Shown here: positions 52,395 to 61,004 of the stretch, piece after piece
How the letters are laid out: each line of letters starts with the position of its first letter
How positions within the stretch are numbered: position 1 is the first letter of the stretch
Assembly: GCA_017525605.1 (NCBI GenBank)
Contig: JAFXSM010000042.1
Location: forward strand, 1 to 64,000
From: Treponema sp.
GTDB taxonomy: Bacteria; Spirochaetota; Spirochaetia; Treponematales; Treponemataceae
Reading direction: 5' to 3'
DNA: 64,000 nt
The notes under the pieces: generated by a model
Told to the model about the DNA's origin: nothing
Database searches by the model: none
Seen by the model: the letters and a program-made list of their open reading frames with translations, nothing else
Program-made: the position numbers and the translations under genes

Positions 52395-52454
52395 ATGACA
52401 ACTGTAATCTTTTCAATACTCGTAATCGGGGCTTTCATACTCGGCTCAGCGTAA
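52395..52454 (+). CDS. 19-residue hydrophobic small protein
   Basis: ATG at 52395 is preceded by GGAGG with a perfect 6-base spacing. The frame reads MTTVIFSILVIGAFILGSA and stops at TAA 52452-52454. Almost the whole peptide is hydrophobic and could form a single membrane helix. It lies 33 bases after the beta-helix gene and just before a terminator, so it would be the last gene of that transcript. The strong ribosome site argues for real translation; conservation is untested. Confidence 0.55.
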   Translation: MTTVIFSILVIGAFILGSA

Positions 52455-52473
52455 ATTAGACTGATTTAAAACG

Positions 52474-52522
52474 AAAGAGCCGCAGCTGCACAAATATCGT
52501 TCGCAGTTGCGGCTCTTTTTTT
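52474..52522 (+). terminator. Strong rho-independent terminator
   Basis: AAAGAGCCGCAGCTGC pairs with GCAGTTGCGGCTCTTT (one G-T pair), followed by T7. It ends the beta-helix/small-peptide transcript. Confidence 0.93.
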
Positions 52523-52534
52523 GCTCAGAAAATA

Positions 52535-52569
52535 GACCTGTTCAAAAACTGAAGTTCCCGAACAGGTTC
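52535..52569 (-). terminator. Hairpin after the NifU-like gene
   Basis: GACCTGTTC pairs with GAACAGGTT (one G-T pair) across a 16-base loop, just after the NifU stop on the leftward strand. Its left part, GACCTGTTC then AAACTGAA, resembles the terminator at 16756-16817. Confidence 0.7.
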
Positions 52570-52581
52570 AATTCAAAAAAA

Positions 52582-52848
52582 TCAGAACATTTCCTGAACG
52601 ACACTGTTCACTTCCGGGCAAGCGTCTTTCAGGTAGCGTTCGACTCCCATCTTGATAGTCAGAGTTGCCATAGGGCAGCTTCCGCACGCACCTGTCAGAC
52701 GGAGATGAACGTTCATGTCGTCGTCAATCGAAACAAACTCCATGTCGCCGCCGTCAGCCTGAAGCTGCGGTCTGTACATATCGATAGCTTCCTTTACAAT
52801 CGGCTCGATTTCAGCAGCCGTCTTCTTTCCGGTAATCTCTTCCGCCAT
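52582..52848 (-). CDS. NifU-like C-terminal-domain iron-sulfur scaffold
   Basis: An 88-residue protein comprising only the NifU C-terminal domain (Nfu type). The cluster-binding CxxC is in LTGACGSCPMATLTIKMGVE (about 55-58), and ADGGDMEFVSIDDD is the usual preceding strand pair. It carries or transfers a 4Fe-4S cluster to target proteins. AAGGAG precedes the ATG. It lies 63 bases downstream of the TetR gene on the same strand. Full NifU or SUF genes are not in the window. Confidence 0.93.
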   Translation of the reverse strand: MAEEITGKKTAAEIEPIVKEAIDMYRPQLQADGGDMEFVSIDDDMNVHLRLTGACGSCPMATLTIKMGVERYLKDACPEVNSVVQEMF

Positions 52849-52911
52849 ATTTGTCTCCTTAAAAATTGAATTATAAATAGAATATCACAAGAAAACGGTA
52901 TTTTAGTCCAC

Positions 52912-53508
52912 TTATTTTATCGTTATTCCGTCAACCGAAAGCTCCACAACAGCGCAGATTTCGTCAACGTCGAATTTGTCGGTTATGGCGATTCTGTACA
53001 TGGTCGTCTCTATCATGCCGTAGAACATATCGTTCAGGACTTTTATGGGGACTTTCTTGAATATGCCCGCATTCTGACCGTTGATGATAATCGTGTTCAG
53101 AAAATGCTTGATTCTGATTACGCGCCTTCTGATTCTCTCACCGGGATTTATCCCGATTTTCTCAAGCGAAATAAGGTACGGAAGGAGAACCTTGAACAGC
53201 CTGTAATGCGTTCCGCACTCGTTGACGATACAGCACACAACGCGCTTGAGACATTCGTCCGGCTGAATCGTCCCGTCATTGATGATTTCGACAAGTTTCT
53301 TTTCGATTTGGTTCGTCAGATGCTTGATGCTCCAGACAAAAATCTCCTGCTTGTTCTTGAAATAGATGTAGAGTGTCGTCCGAGTAACGCCGCACGCGTC
53401 GGCAATTTTCTGGAACGTAACGTCGTCGAAGCCTTCGTTACAGAAAAGCTCCAGCGACTTTTCGAGGATTTCGGATTTCCGCTTGTCATGCTCAACTATG
53501 ATAGCCAT
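52912..53508 (-). CDS. TetR-family transcriptional regulator
   Basis: A 198-residue regulator. The N-terminal helix-turn-helix is clear at about 12-58: KSLELFCNEGFDDVTFQKIADACGV, then RTTLYIYFKNKQEIF. The C-terminal ligand-binding part is helical, with no identifiable ligand. Its ATG overlaps the stop codon of the rRNA methyltransferase gene by one base (TAATG), so it is translationally coupled to that gene, an odd partner. Targets are unknown; autoregulation is not visible because it has no upstream region of its own. Confidence 0.92.
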   Translation of the reverse strand: MAIIVEHDKRKSEILEKSLELFCNEGFDDVTFQKIADACGVTRTTLYIYFKNKQEIFVWSIKHLTNQIEKKLVEIINDGTIQPDECLKRVVCCIVNECGTHYRLFKVLLPYLISLEKIGINPGERIRRRVIRIKHFLNTIIINGQNAGIFKKVPIKVLNDMFYGMIETTMYRIAITDKFDVDEICAVVELSVDGITIK

Positions 53509-54803
53509 TAGAATTCGTCCTCTGACCAGCTTCGCTCTCTTCTCGTGCCGCCAGCTCTTCCGTTTTTAAAAGAAGATTTTGCAGAAGGCTTTTCCCTGCG
53601 GACATTCTTCCTTTCTCCGCGCGGCTTCGCTTTTTCGCTTCCGTCGTAGATGTAAAAAGTCGTGTCGAGGTTTCCTGATTTGAGATCCTTGAGGACTGAC
53701 GCGTATCTTCCGATGCACTCCTGGAATTTCTTGTGCGCGGTTATCACTCCGAGCTGCCAGCCCTTGAAATCGGTGAAAAGAGACGACATCGAGCGGTAAA
53801 GCTCCTCCGCCTGCTCCTCGTCGCCGAGTCTTTCTCCGTATGGCGGATTGCAGATTATTATTCCGCTCTCGTAAGGTGCCTGAATGTCCTTGAAGTCCGA
53901 AACGTCGAAATCCGGTCGCGGAAGATGAGCGTCGCTTCCGAGCATCTGGAGGGCGCGGCCGGCAGTCACGAGCGCGTGCTCCGCATTCGAAGTCGCGCGT
54001 CTGACTGCTGCGGGGTCGATGTCGGTGCCAGTTATGCGGACTTCGACATCAGTCCTGATTTTCTCAGCCTCGCTCCTTCTGAGTTCCCTTGCGCGTTCTG
54101 CATTGAAAACCGGAAGCTCCTCAAGCGCGAACCGCCTTCCGAATCCCGGCGCGACGTTGTATGCGTAGAGGGCGGCTTCGATTGCGAGAGTGCCCGAGCC
54201 GCAGAACGGGTCGTGGAGCGGAGTCTTTCGCCGCCACATCATCATCTGAAGCATTGCGGATGCGGTTGTCTCGCGGAGCGAAGCAACGCCGCCGTCTGTC
54301 CTGTAGCCGCGCTTGTGCAGCGGAAGACCGCTCAAATCAAGAAGGACGAGAGCCTCGTTTTCGTCGATGTAGATTCTAACGTCCGAGCGGAAGCCGCTTT
54401 CCGGGAGGACGTGCATTTTCCAGACATCGCCGAGCTTTTTGTAAATCGCCTTGAGCGTCATTCCCTGAATCGCGTGCTCCGAGTTCAGAATTGATTTGTA
54501 AGTGCGGACTTTATCGACGACGACTTTCGTGTCCTTGTAGAAAAAATCCTGCCAAGAGACTGAATACACACCGTCGAAAAGCTGGTCGAAATCTTCCGCG
54601 TGGAAACGTTTCATGCAAAGATAAACCCTGTCGGCAGTCCTCAAACATAGATTCGCCCTGAAAAGAGCGTCGTCATCGCCAAAAAAGAAAACGCGCCCCG
54701 GAAGGTTCGGCCTTTCCGAGTCGAGTTTGTAACCAAGCTGCTTTATTTCGTTTCCGAGTATTTTTTCAGCACCAACAGCGCAAAGTGCAACCAAATTGTT
54801 CAT
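53508..54803 (-). CDS. THUMP-domain 23S rRNA guanine-N2 methyltransferase (RlmL-type)
   Basis: A 431-residue COG0116-type enzyme that methylates a guanine of 23S rRNA at N2. It has an N-terminal ferredoxin-like/THUMP region (about 1-155, with LFRANLCLRTADRVYLC), then PLHKRGYR, the SAM motif DPFCGSGTLAIEAAL and the catalytic NPPYGERLG. The Lys/Arg-rich C-terminal tail (about 400-431) probably binds RNA. It lacks the RlmK half of the E. coli RlmKL fusion. ATG 54803 has GGAG 8 bases upstream, preferred to a start 27 bases earlier. It heads a transcript with the TetR gene. Confidence 0.9.
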   Translation of the reverse strand: MNNLVALCAVGAEKILGNEIKQLGYKLDSERPNLPGRVFFFGDDDALFRANLCLRTADRVYLCMKRFHAEDFDQLFDGVYSVSWQDFFYKDTKVVVDKVRTYKSILNSEHAIQGMTLKAIYKKLGDVWKMHVLPESGFRSDVRIYIDENEALVLLDLSGLPLHKRGYRTDGGVASLRETTASAMLQMMMWRRKTPLHDPFCGSGTLAIEAALYAYNVAPGFGRRFALEELPVFNAERARELRRSEAEKIRTDVEVRITGTDIDPAAVRRATSNAEHALVTAGRALQMLGSDAHLPRPDFDVSDFKDIQAPYESGIIICNPPYGERLGDEEQAEELYRSMSSLFTDFKGWQLGVITAHKKFQECIGRYASVLKDLKSGNLDTTFYIYDGSEKAKPRGERKNVRREKPSAKSSFKNGRAGGTRRERSWSEDEF

Positions 54804-54838
54804 CAATAGTTCTCCAAAAAAATTCTGCAAAAAAATTC

Positions 54839-54862
54839 GTCATTTCGACTACGCTCAATGAC
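54839..54862. repeat. Short palindromic repeat, copy 2
   Basis: GTCATT and AATGAC flank TCGACTACGCTC; this differs from 10711-10734 by one base. It lies just upstream of the rRNA methyltransferase start, between divergent genes. Confidence 0.7.
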
Positions 54863-54999
54863 CACCAAATTTCCAACTTCAACTTTTTATTTTGACATTT
54901 TAGCAGATTTTGTCATTTTAAAGAATAGCAACGCGGGGTATCGTTGACTCTCCTAAAATCGACGGCTTAAAATTCCGATACTGTAAAGCGGTGCTCACA

Positions 55000-55028
55000 T
55001 TGAAATAACAGAAACTTATATATATAAG
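55000..55028 (+). promoter_or_regulatory. Sigma-70 promoter of the envelope module
   Basis: TTGAAA (55000-55005) and TATAAG (55023-55028) are 17 bases apart, within an AT-rich region, 55 bases before the ATG at 55084. The leader between is purine-rich. Confidence 0.55.
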
Positions 55029-55083
55029 TAATAAGAGAGAGTAATAAATAATGATTTCTTAAAAAAAAGAGATGATTTAATGA

Positions 55084-57015
55084 ATGTATTCTAAAAAGTT
55101 GTTTTTTGCCATGCTGATTTTTCTCGCAATAATGCCCGCGTTCTCGAAGGAGCTGACGTTCAAGCTTACGGGCAACCTCGTGCTGCCGTTCCTCACGAGC
55201 CAGGACGGGAGATACGGCTCTGTCGGCGTTTCGGGAAATTTGCAGGGCGGAATCATTCTCTTCGACTTTCTGAACGTGGGACCGGAATTCAGCTACATGA
55301 TGCTTCCGAAATTCAACTCTTCCGAGCTTCCTGACGGGGCATCGAAATTCGTAAACTTCATCGGGGGCGGAGTGCATTTTGGCGCGCTACTCTATCCTGC
55401 GTCGAGGATTGAGCTGGAGCTTGGCGGTGCGCTCGGCCCGTATTTTGCGGTGTCTGGGCAGTACGAACATTCGGCTCCGTGGTACAAGGCGTTCATGGAC
55501 GTGGCTTTCAGGCTCACGCCGAACTGGACGCTCGGTGCTGAAGCGTCGTGGATAGACTACCAGTACGACACATATTGGGGGCAGCCGGGCGCGGCGGGAG
55601 TCTCGGTCGGAATCGCTCTGAGGTATAAATTCGACACGGAAAAATCTTTGCAGAACGTCACTGCTGACATTGCGCAGGACGACAACGTTTTTCCTCTCAC
55701 ATATTCGCTTTACAAAGAAGCTCCGTTCGCTACGATTACGCTCAAGAACAACGAGACTGCGGAAATCAGGAACGTGAAAGTCTCGTTCAGGGCGGGAAAA
55801 TACACGGGCTCGGAGCATGAATGCGGAAGGGTCGCAATCATAAAGAAAAGAAGGACGAGCCAGATTGACCTTTCGGCGGATTTTTCTAAGGAAATATTGA
55901 ATTTCACGGAGGAAGGAAAGATTCCGGGCGAAATCGTGGTCGAGTATGAGCTTCTCGGACAAAAGCGAAAATCGGTCTCGCAGGTAATCATTCCGGTGTA
56001 CAACAGGAACCAGTTCAGGTGGACTGACCCGAACGTTCTTGCAAGCTTCATCTCCCCGACTGCCCCGGAAATCCTCGAATACTCGAAAGTTCTCGTAGGG
56101 CTTGCGCGAAGCCACCAGCGTTCTGGACTCAACAGGAATTTGCAGTACGCGATTTACGTTTACGAGGGAATGCGGCTTTCGGGCATTGCGTGCAAAGAGG
56201 ACGAGACAACGCCGTACAACGAGATGCATCAGGACTACGACGCGGTTGATTACGTCCAGTACCCGTACCAGACGATGATGTACAAGGCAGGCGACAAGGA
56301 CGACATCGGCGTTCTTTTCATGTCGCTCCTTCAGTCAACGGGTATCGACGCGGCATTCATCCCGACACCGGAAGATTTCATCGTGGCAATCAACCTCAAG
56401 CTCGACTGGGCAAAGTCGGCATCGATGTTCGACGGAAAGGACAGAATACTGAACATAAACGACGAGGTTTGGATTCCGATTTCGATGTCGCTCATAAAAG
56501 AAGGATTCATGAACAGCTGGTATCAGGCTGTTGACGTTCTGAACGAAATGCAGCAGAACGGAGAGGAAATAGAATTCTACAGCATAAACGAGGCGTGGCA
56601 GACATATCCGTCCGTCGGATTCTCAAGCGGAGACGACATAAACATCCTTCCGCGCGAAAGCTCGCTCATACTGGCGGCGGAAACGAATCTTTCGAGATAC
56701 ATCACGGCGGAATTCGGCCCGCAGATATCAGCATTGCAGGAAAGGCTCAAGCGCGAGGGCATAACGGTGAAGCTCCTGAACCAGCTCGGAATGCTTTACC
56801 TTCGCGCAGGAATGTATTCGAACGCGATATCGATTTACGAACGGTCTGCACAGATGGGTTCCCTCACTGCGCTAGTCAATCTTGGAAACATAGCGGTAAT
56901 CCAGAAAAGGTTCATGGACGCAAAGGAATTGTTCGAGAGGGTTCTTGCGCAAGACCCGAAGAACAAGACGGCAAAGACGAACCTGGAGAGAATCATGCGC
57001 GAGTTTGACAAATAA
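55084..57015 (+). CDS. Envelope protein: beta-barrel-like, degenerate transglutaminase, TPR
   Basis: A 643-residue exported protein (signal ending PAFSKE). Residues 20-190 are beta-rich with alternating aromatic strands, like an OmpA-type barrel. An Ig-like domain follows (about 200-305). A transglutaminase-like domain (about 330-480) lacks the active-site Cys: the motif reads KAGDKDDIGVL where the next gene has GGDCDDLSI, and the His position is also changed (EDFIVAI). TPRs (about 555-643) close the protein. It is a paralogue of the next gene product with 32 bases between, probably one operon. It is likely a catalytically dead scaffold or binding partner. Confidence 0.85.
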   Translation: MYSKKLFFAMLIFLAIMPAFSKELTFKLTGNLVLPFLTSQDGRYGSVGVSGNLQGGIILFDFLNVGPEFSYMMLPKFNSSELPDGASKFVNFIGGGVHFGALLYPASRIELELGGALGPYFAVSGQYEHSAPWYKAFMDVAFRLTPNWTLGAEASWIDYQYDTYWGQPGAAGVSVGIALRYKFDTEKSLQNVTADIAQDDNVFPLTYSLYKEAPFATITLKNNETAEIRNVKVSFRAGKYTGSEHECGRVAIIKKRRTSQIDLSADFSKEILNFTEEGKIPGEIVVEYELLGQKRKSVSQVIIPVYNRNQFRWTDPNVLASFISPTAPEILEYSKVLVGLARSHQRSGLNRNLQYAIYVYEGMRLSGIACKEDETTPYNEMHQDYDAVDYVQYPYQTMMYKAGDKDDIGVLFMSLLQSTGIDAAFIPTPEDFIVAINLKLDWAKSASMFDGKDRILNINDEVWIPISMSLIKEGFMNSWYQAVDVLNEMQQNGEEIEFYSINEAWQTYPSVGFSSGDDINILPRESSLILAAETNLSRYITAEFGPQISALQERLKREGITVKLLNQLGMLYLRAGMYSNAISIYERSAQMGSLTALVNLGNIAVIQKRFMDAKELFERVLAQDPKNKTAKTNLERIMREFDK

Positions 57016-57047
57016 CGAATGTCAGACGACTGTAGGGGAAAGAAACT

Positions 57048-60000
57048 ATGTCCGGCAAGAAAGCAAGAAGACTGCGGAACATTCTGAAACATCTCACAAA
57101 CAAGGCGACGATTCCTGTTGCGATTTGCGGGCTCACTTTCATTCCGATGAGGGCGGACGCGGACGTGATATTCAGCGTGTTCCCGCACTACATGAGACCG
57201 CTCCCAGTCGGCGAGTCGCACGAGATACAAGGCGCGGCGGGTGCAGGCGCAAGGCTCACATACAGACCGAACGAATACATGAATTTCTACCTGCAGGGCG
57301 ACTACCTTGCACTTTCTCTTCCGAACGTGGATTCGATAAAAGTCCTGAACGGAAGCTTTGGCGCGGGCTACAGAATCCCAATCGGAGACAGGCTCGCGTT
57401 CAACATGAACATGTCAATCGGAAGCTATTACGCGACGTACAAGGACAACATGACGAGCATCTCGGGCGAATTCTCGCTCTCGCTCGAATACAAGCTGAAC
57501 CCGATTGTCTCCGCGGAAGTGAACACTTCGCTCGCGCATTACAACGCCGGCGACACGAACCTCATAACAGGCGCGCAGATTTCTCCGGGAATCAGTTTGA
57601 ACATCACGCAGGCATTCGGACGGAACGCGAAAGTCAAAATCGAGCAGAAACGAATGGACCCGGTTTTTCCTGTTCTCTATTCGTGGTACGAGAACAACTC
57701 GTTCGGGGCGGTCACAATCGAGAACAAAGAGGACGCGTCGATAACGAACGTGTCGGTGAAGTTCTTCCAGCCGCAGTACATGTCGCAGCCAAACGAATGC
57801 GCTTCGATACAGACCCTCAAAAAAGGAGAGTCCGCGGACGTTGAGCTTACGGCATTCTTCAACGAGCGAATGCTCGACCTATTGGAAATGACGGACACGC
57901 AGGCGACAATCACAGTCGATTACGAAATACTCGGAATGAAGAAGACGAGCACGATTGCGCTTTCCGTTCCTGTCTGCGGTCGAAACTCGATGTCGTGGGA
58001 CGACGACAGAAGGGCTGCCGTATTCGTCTCTTCAAAAGACCCGGCTGCAATGTGGTACTCAAAGCTCGTGTCGAGCGTAGTAAGGAACGAGCTTAGAAAC
58101 GGCGTTCCAGAGAACATCCAGTACGCGATGGGAATATTTGACACGCTCGACGAATTCGGAATCAATTACGTCATCGACCCGACTTCTTCTTACGCGGACA
58201 ACGTAGGAACGACATCGATAGACTTTCTTCAGTTCCCGTACCAGACGCTCATGTACCGTGGCGGCGACTGCGACGACCTTTCAATCCTCATAAGCTCTCT
58301 TTTCGAGGCGGTGGGAATTCCGACCGCGTTCATCACGATTCCGGGGCACATTTTCATGGCGTTCGATTCGGGGGTTGCATACGAGGAGACGAAATACATC
58401 TTCTCCGAGAACGACTATTTCATAAACCACGACGGCGAGGCATGGATTCCGGTGGAAATCACGCTCACGGACGAGGGATTCTCGAAGGCGTGGAGGACTG
58501 GCGCGCGAGAATGGAGAACTGCGGACGCGATGGGAACAGCCGCATTCTACGCGACGCACGACTCATGGAAACTTTACAAGCCAGTAAGCGTCCCGGGAGC
58601 TGCAATCAAATTCACGATGGTCGATGAGGACTCGATTGCGAAAATCTACAAGCACTCGATAGACGACTGGATTTCACGCGAAATAAGCGACCAGGTTGAC
58701 ACATATCTTGCAAAAATCGAAAGCGAAGGACGGGTTGAGGACATAAACGCGCTCGGAGTTCTTTACGGAAGATACGGACTATTCGACAAGGCGGAAGGTC
58801 AGCTCAAAGTCGCGCGAAGGCAGAAATATCTCCCTGCAATCCTGAACACGGCGAACGTCTATTATTCGATGAAGGAATTCGCCCTCGCAAGGCAATGGTA
58901 CGAATATTATCTCGAATCCGACCCTGAAAACGCGCTCGCGCTCCTGGGAATCTCAAAATGCTCGTATGAGCTTGAGGACTACAAAAAATGCGACGAGGCA
59001 TTCGAAAAAGTCATAGAAAAAGCCCCTACCCTCGCCTCGAACAACACATATCTCGGCGCGTTCGAAAACACGGCAGGAAGAGCGTTCTCGCTCGCGCAGA
59101 GACTTTCGAACACCGTATGGATTCGCACGGAGGACGAGCTTTCCCTCTACAAGGCAAATCCGAACAACGAAGAAGAAAAGAAGAACGACAATTTCTTGTG
59201 GGAAGATTCTGTTCAAATCGCGATCGTTTTCCCGGAGGACGGCGAAGACGACTTTGACGAGGATTTTGAAGATGGAAAACCGAACGCGAAAAAGAACAAG
59301 CCGAAGGACGAACAGAAAGACGAACCGAAATTTGCTCTGAATAACGAAGAAGATGAAGACTCGGAAATCGCTGACATCCCGGGATTTGCAGAACCTGCCG
59401 AAAAAAGCGAACGCGAAAACGGTCTTGCGATTGCCGATTTGGACACGAACGCGGAAGAAATCGACGAAGAGGAATTCGAAGTTGACAGAATCGTCGGCCT
59501 CGAAAACCAGATTGCGATTCCCGACACGACTTTCATTCTTACGGAGCTTGGTCTAGAGAAAAAAGAAATCGCAGTTGCCGACGAACCGGAAAAACAGGCG
59601 GTGCAGCAGCCGAAAAAGAAGCAGACAATCGAAGTCACTGTCGAAACGGAAAAAACTGTTCCGACAGTTCAGGACAACTCGCAAAAGCAAACTCCTGCAA
59701 AAAACACAGAGTCTCAGAAACACAAAATCGAAGTCACAATCGAGAAAGAGAAAGTTGCAGCTGTGGCAGAGCCTACAAAAAAAGAGCCTCGCACCGAAGA
59801 AAAGCAAATTGCAATTTCGAACGAGCAGACTCAAGTTGAAACTCAGCCAGAAGTAACTCCAAAACGCGTAACTGAAACCTCAAACGAGCAAATTCAAATT
59901 GCAACGCAACCAGAAATAACTCAGAAAAACGAAGTTGAAACACAGCCAAAGGAAACTCCAAAACGCGTAATTGAAACTTCGAACGCGGAAGTTCAGATTG

Positions 60001-61004
60001 CAAAACAGCCAGAAGTAACTCAGAAAAGCGTAATCGAAACTCAGAACGAGCAAGTTCAGATTGCAACGCAACCAGAGGAAAATCAGAAAAACGAAGCTGA
60101 AACTCCGAACGAGAAAGTTCAAATTGCAACTCAACCAGCAATAACTCAAAAAAGCGAAGTTGAAACTCCGAACGAGCAAGTTCAGATTGCGACACAGCCA
60201 GAGGTAACTCAGAAAAGCGTAATCGAAACTCAGAATGAGCAAACGCAGATTGCAACGCAGCCAGAAGTAACGCAGGAAAGCGTAGTTGAAACTCAGAACG
60301 AGCAAACGCAGATTGCAACTCAGCCAGAAGCAACTCAGGAAAGCGAAGTTGCAATTTCAATCGAGCAAACTCAAGTTGTAACGCAGCCAGAAGAAACTCA
60401 GAAAAGCGAAGTTGAAACTCAGAGCGAGCAAGTTCAAATTGCAACTCAGCCAGAAGTAAGTCAGAAAAGCGTAATCGAAACTCAGAACGAGCAAGTTCAG
60501 ATTGCGACGCAGACAGAGGTAACTCAAAAAGCGCAGATTGAAATCACGATTGAGAAAGAGCAGTTTGCGGTTGCGGATGATGGTGAAGAAGATGGCGAAA
60601 TCATTGAGACTGGGGATGTAGATTCGGAAGAAATTGCGATTGCGGACGAAGAGGTCAAAAATGTTGAACAGCCGGAAACGGAAAAAATTCAACAAACGCA
60701 AATTGCAATTGCGGACGAAGAAGCGCAAATTGTAGAAAATCAGCCTGCGGAAACGGAGCGCAGAATAGAAGTCTCAATCGAAACGGAAAAAAATATTCCG
60801 AATGTTCCGAACGAACAGAACAATTCGACAAAGCAGAATCAGGGTGAAAATTCAGAATCGCAGAAAAACAGAATCGAAGTCACGATTGAGAAAGAGCAGG
60901 TTGCGGTTGCGGTTGATGTTGAAGATGACGGCGAAATCATTGAGACGGGAGAAGTAGATTCGGAAGAAATTGCGATTGCGGACGAAGAGGTCAAAAAATG
61001 TTGA
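57048..61004 (+). CDS. Envelope transglutaminase-like/TPR protein, 5' part before a frameshift
   Basis: 1318 residues as written. It has an export signal (about 1-38), a beta-rich barrel-like region (about 40-200), an Ig-like domain and a transglutaminase-like cysteine protease domain. The active-site Cys is in GGDCDDLSI (about 408), the His in PGHIFMAFD (about 433) and the acid in NHDGEAWIPVEI. TPRs (about 560-690) precede a 600-residue acidic and repeat region, with about eleven 21-residue units like ETQNEQVQIATQPEVTQKSVI. It ends abruptly at a run of six A (60993-60998), where a parallel duplicated segment at 60657-60661 has five A. Removing one A joins it to the next segment as one 1699-residue protein. 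Confidence 0.88.
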   Translation: MSGKKARRLRNILKHLTNKATIPVAICGLTFIPMRADADVIFSVFPHYMRPLPVGESHEIQGAAGAGARLTYRPNEYMNFYLQGDYLALSLPNVDSIKVLNGSFGAGYRIPIGDRLAFNMNMSIGSYYATYKDNMTSISGEFSLSLEYKLNPIVSAEVNTSLAHYNAGDTNLITGAQISPGISLNITQAFGRNAKVKIEQKRMDPVFPVLYSWYENNSFGAVTIENKEDASITNVSVKFFQPQYMSQPNECASIQTLKKGESADVELTAFFNERMLDLLEMTDTQATITVDYEILGMKKTSTIALSVPVCGRNSMSWDDDRRAAVFVSSKDPAAMWYSKLVSSVVRNELRNGVPENIQYAMGIFDTLDEFGINYVIDPTSSYADNVGTTSIDFLQFPYQTLMYRGGDCDDLSILISSLFEAVGIPTAFITIPGHIFMAFDSGVAYEETKYIFSENDYFINHDGEAWIPVEITLTDEGFSKAWRTGAREWRTADAMGTAAFYATHDSWKLYKPVSVPGAAIKFTMVDEDSIAKIYKHSIDDWISREISDQVDTYLAKIESEGRVEDINALGVLYGRYGLFDKAEGQLKVARRQKYLPAILNTANVYYSMKEFALARQWYEYYLESDPENALALLGISKCSYELEDYKKCDEAFEKVIEKAPTLASNNTYLGAFENTAGRAFSLAQRLSNTVWIRTEDELSLYKANPNNEEEKKNDNFLWEDSVQIAIVFPEDGEDDFDEDFEDGKPNAKKNKPKDEQKDEPKFALNNEEDEDSEIADIPGFAEPAEKSERENGLAIADLDTNAEEIDEEEFEVDRIVGLENQIAIPDTTFILTELGLEKKEIAVADEPEKQAVQQPKKKQTIEVTVETEKTVPTVQDNSQKQTPAKNTESQKHKIEVTIEKEKVAAVAEPTKKEPRTEEKQIAISNEQTQVETQPEVTPKRVTETSNEQIQIATQPEITQKNEVETQPKETPKRVIETSNAEVQIAKQPEVTQKSVIETQNEQVQIATQPEENQKNEAETPNEKVQIATQPAITQKSEVETPNEQVQIATQPEVTQKSVIETQNEQTQIATQPEVTQESVVETQNEQTQIATQPEATQESEVAISIEQTQVVTQPEETQKSEVETQSEQVQIATQPEVSQKSVIETQNEQVQIATQTEVTQKAQIEITIEKEQFAVADDGEEDGEIIETGDVDSEEIAIADEEVKNVEQPETEKIQQTQIAIADEEAQIVENQPAETERRIEVSIETEKNIPNVPNEQNNSTKQNQGENSESQKNRIEVTIEKEQVAVAVDVEDDGEIIETGEVDSEEIAIADEEVKKC
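59815..60540 (+). repeat. Coding tandem repeat, 63-bp units
   Basis: About eleven imperfect 63-bp units encode ETxxExxQIATQPExTQxSxx. One unit is shortened to 36 bases (ETQPKETPKRVI). Units vary at single bases, so the array is old enough to have diverged but could still change length by recombination. Confidence 0.88.

Noticed and set aside
59773..60444. Leftward 223-codon Leu/Phe-rich repeat frame
   Set aside because: It is the antisense of the 63-bp coding repeat. The sense frame joins a protein with clear domains.
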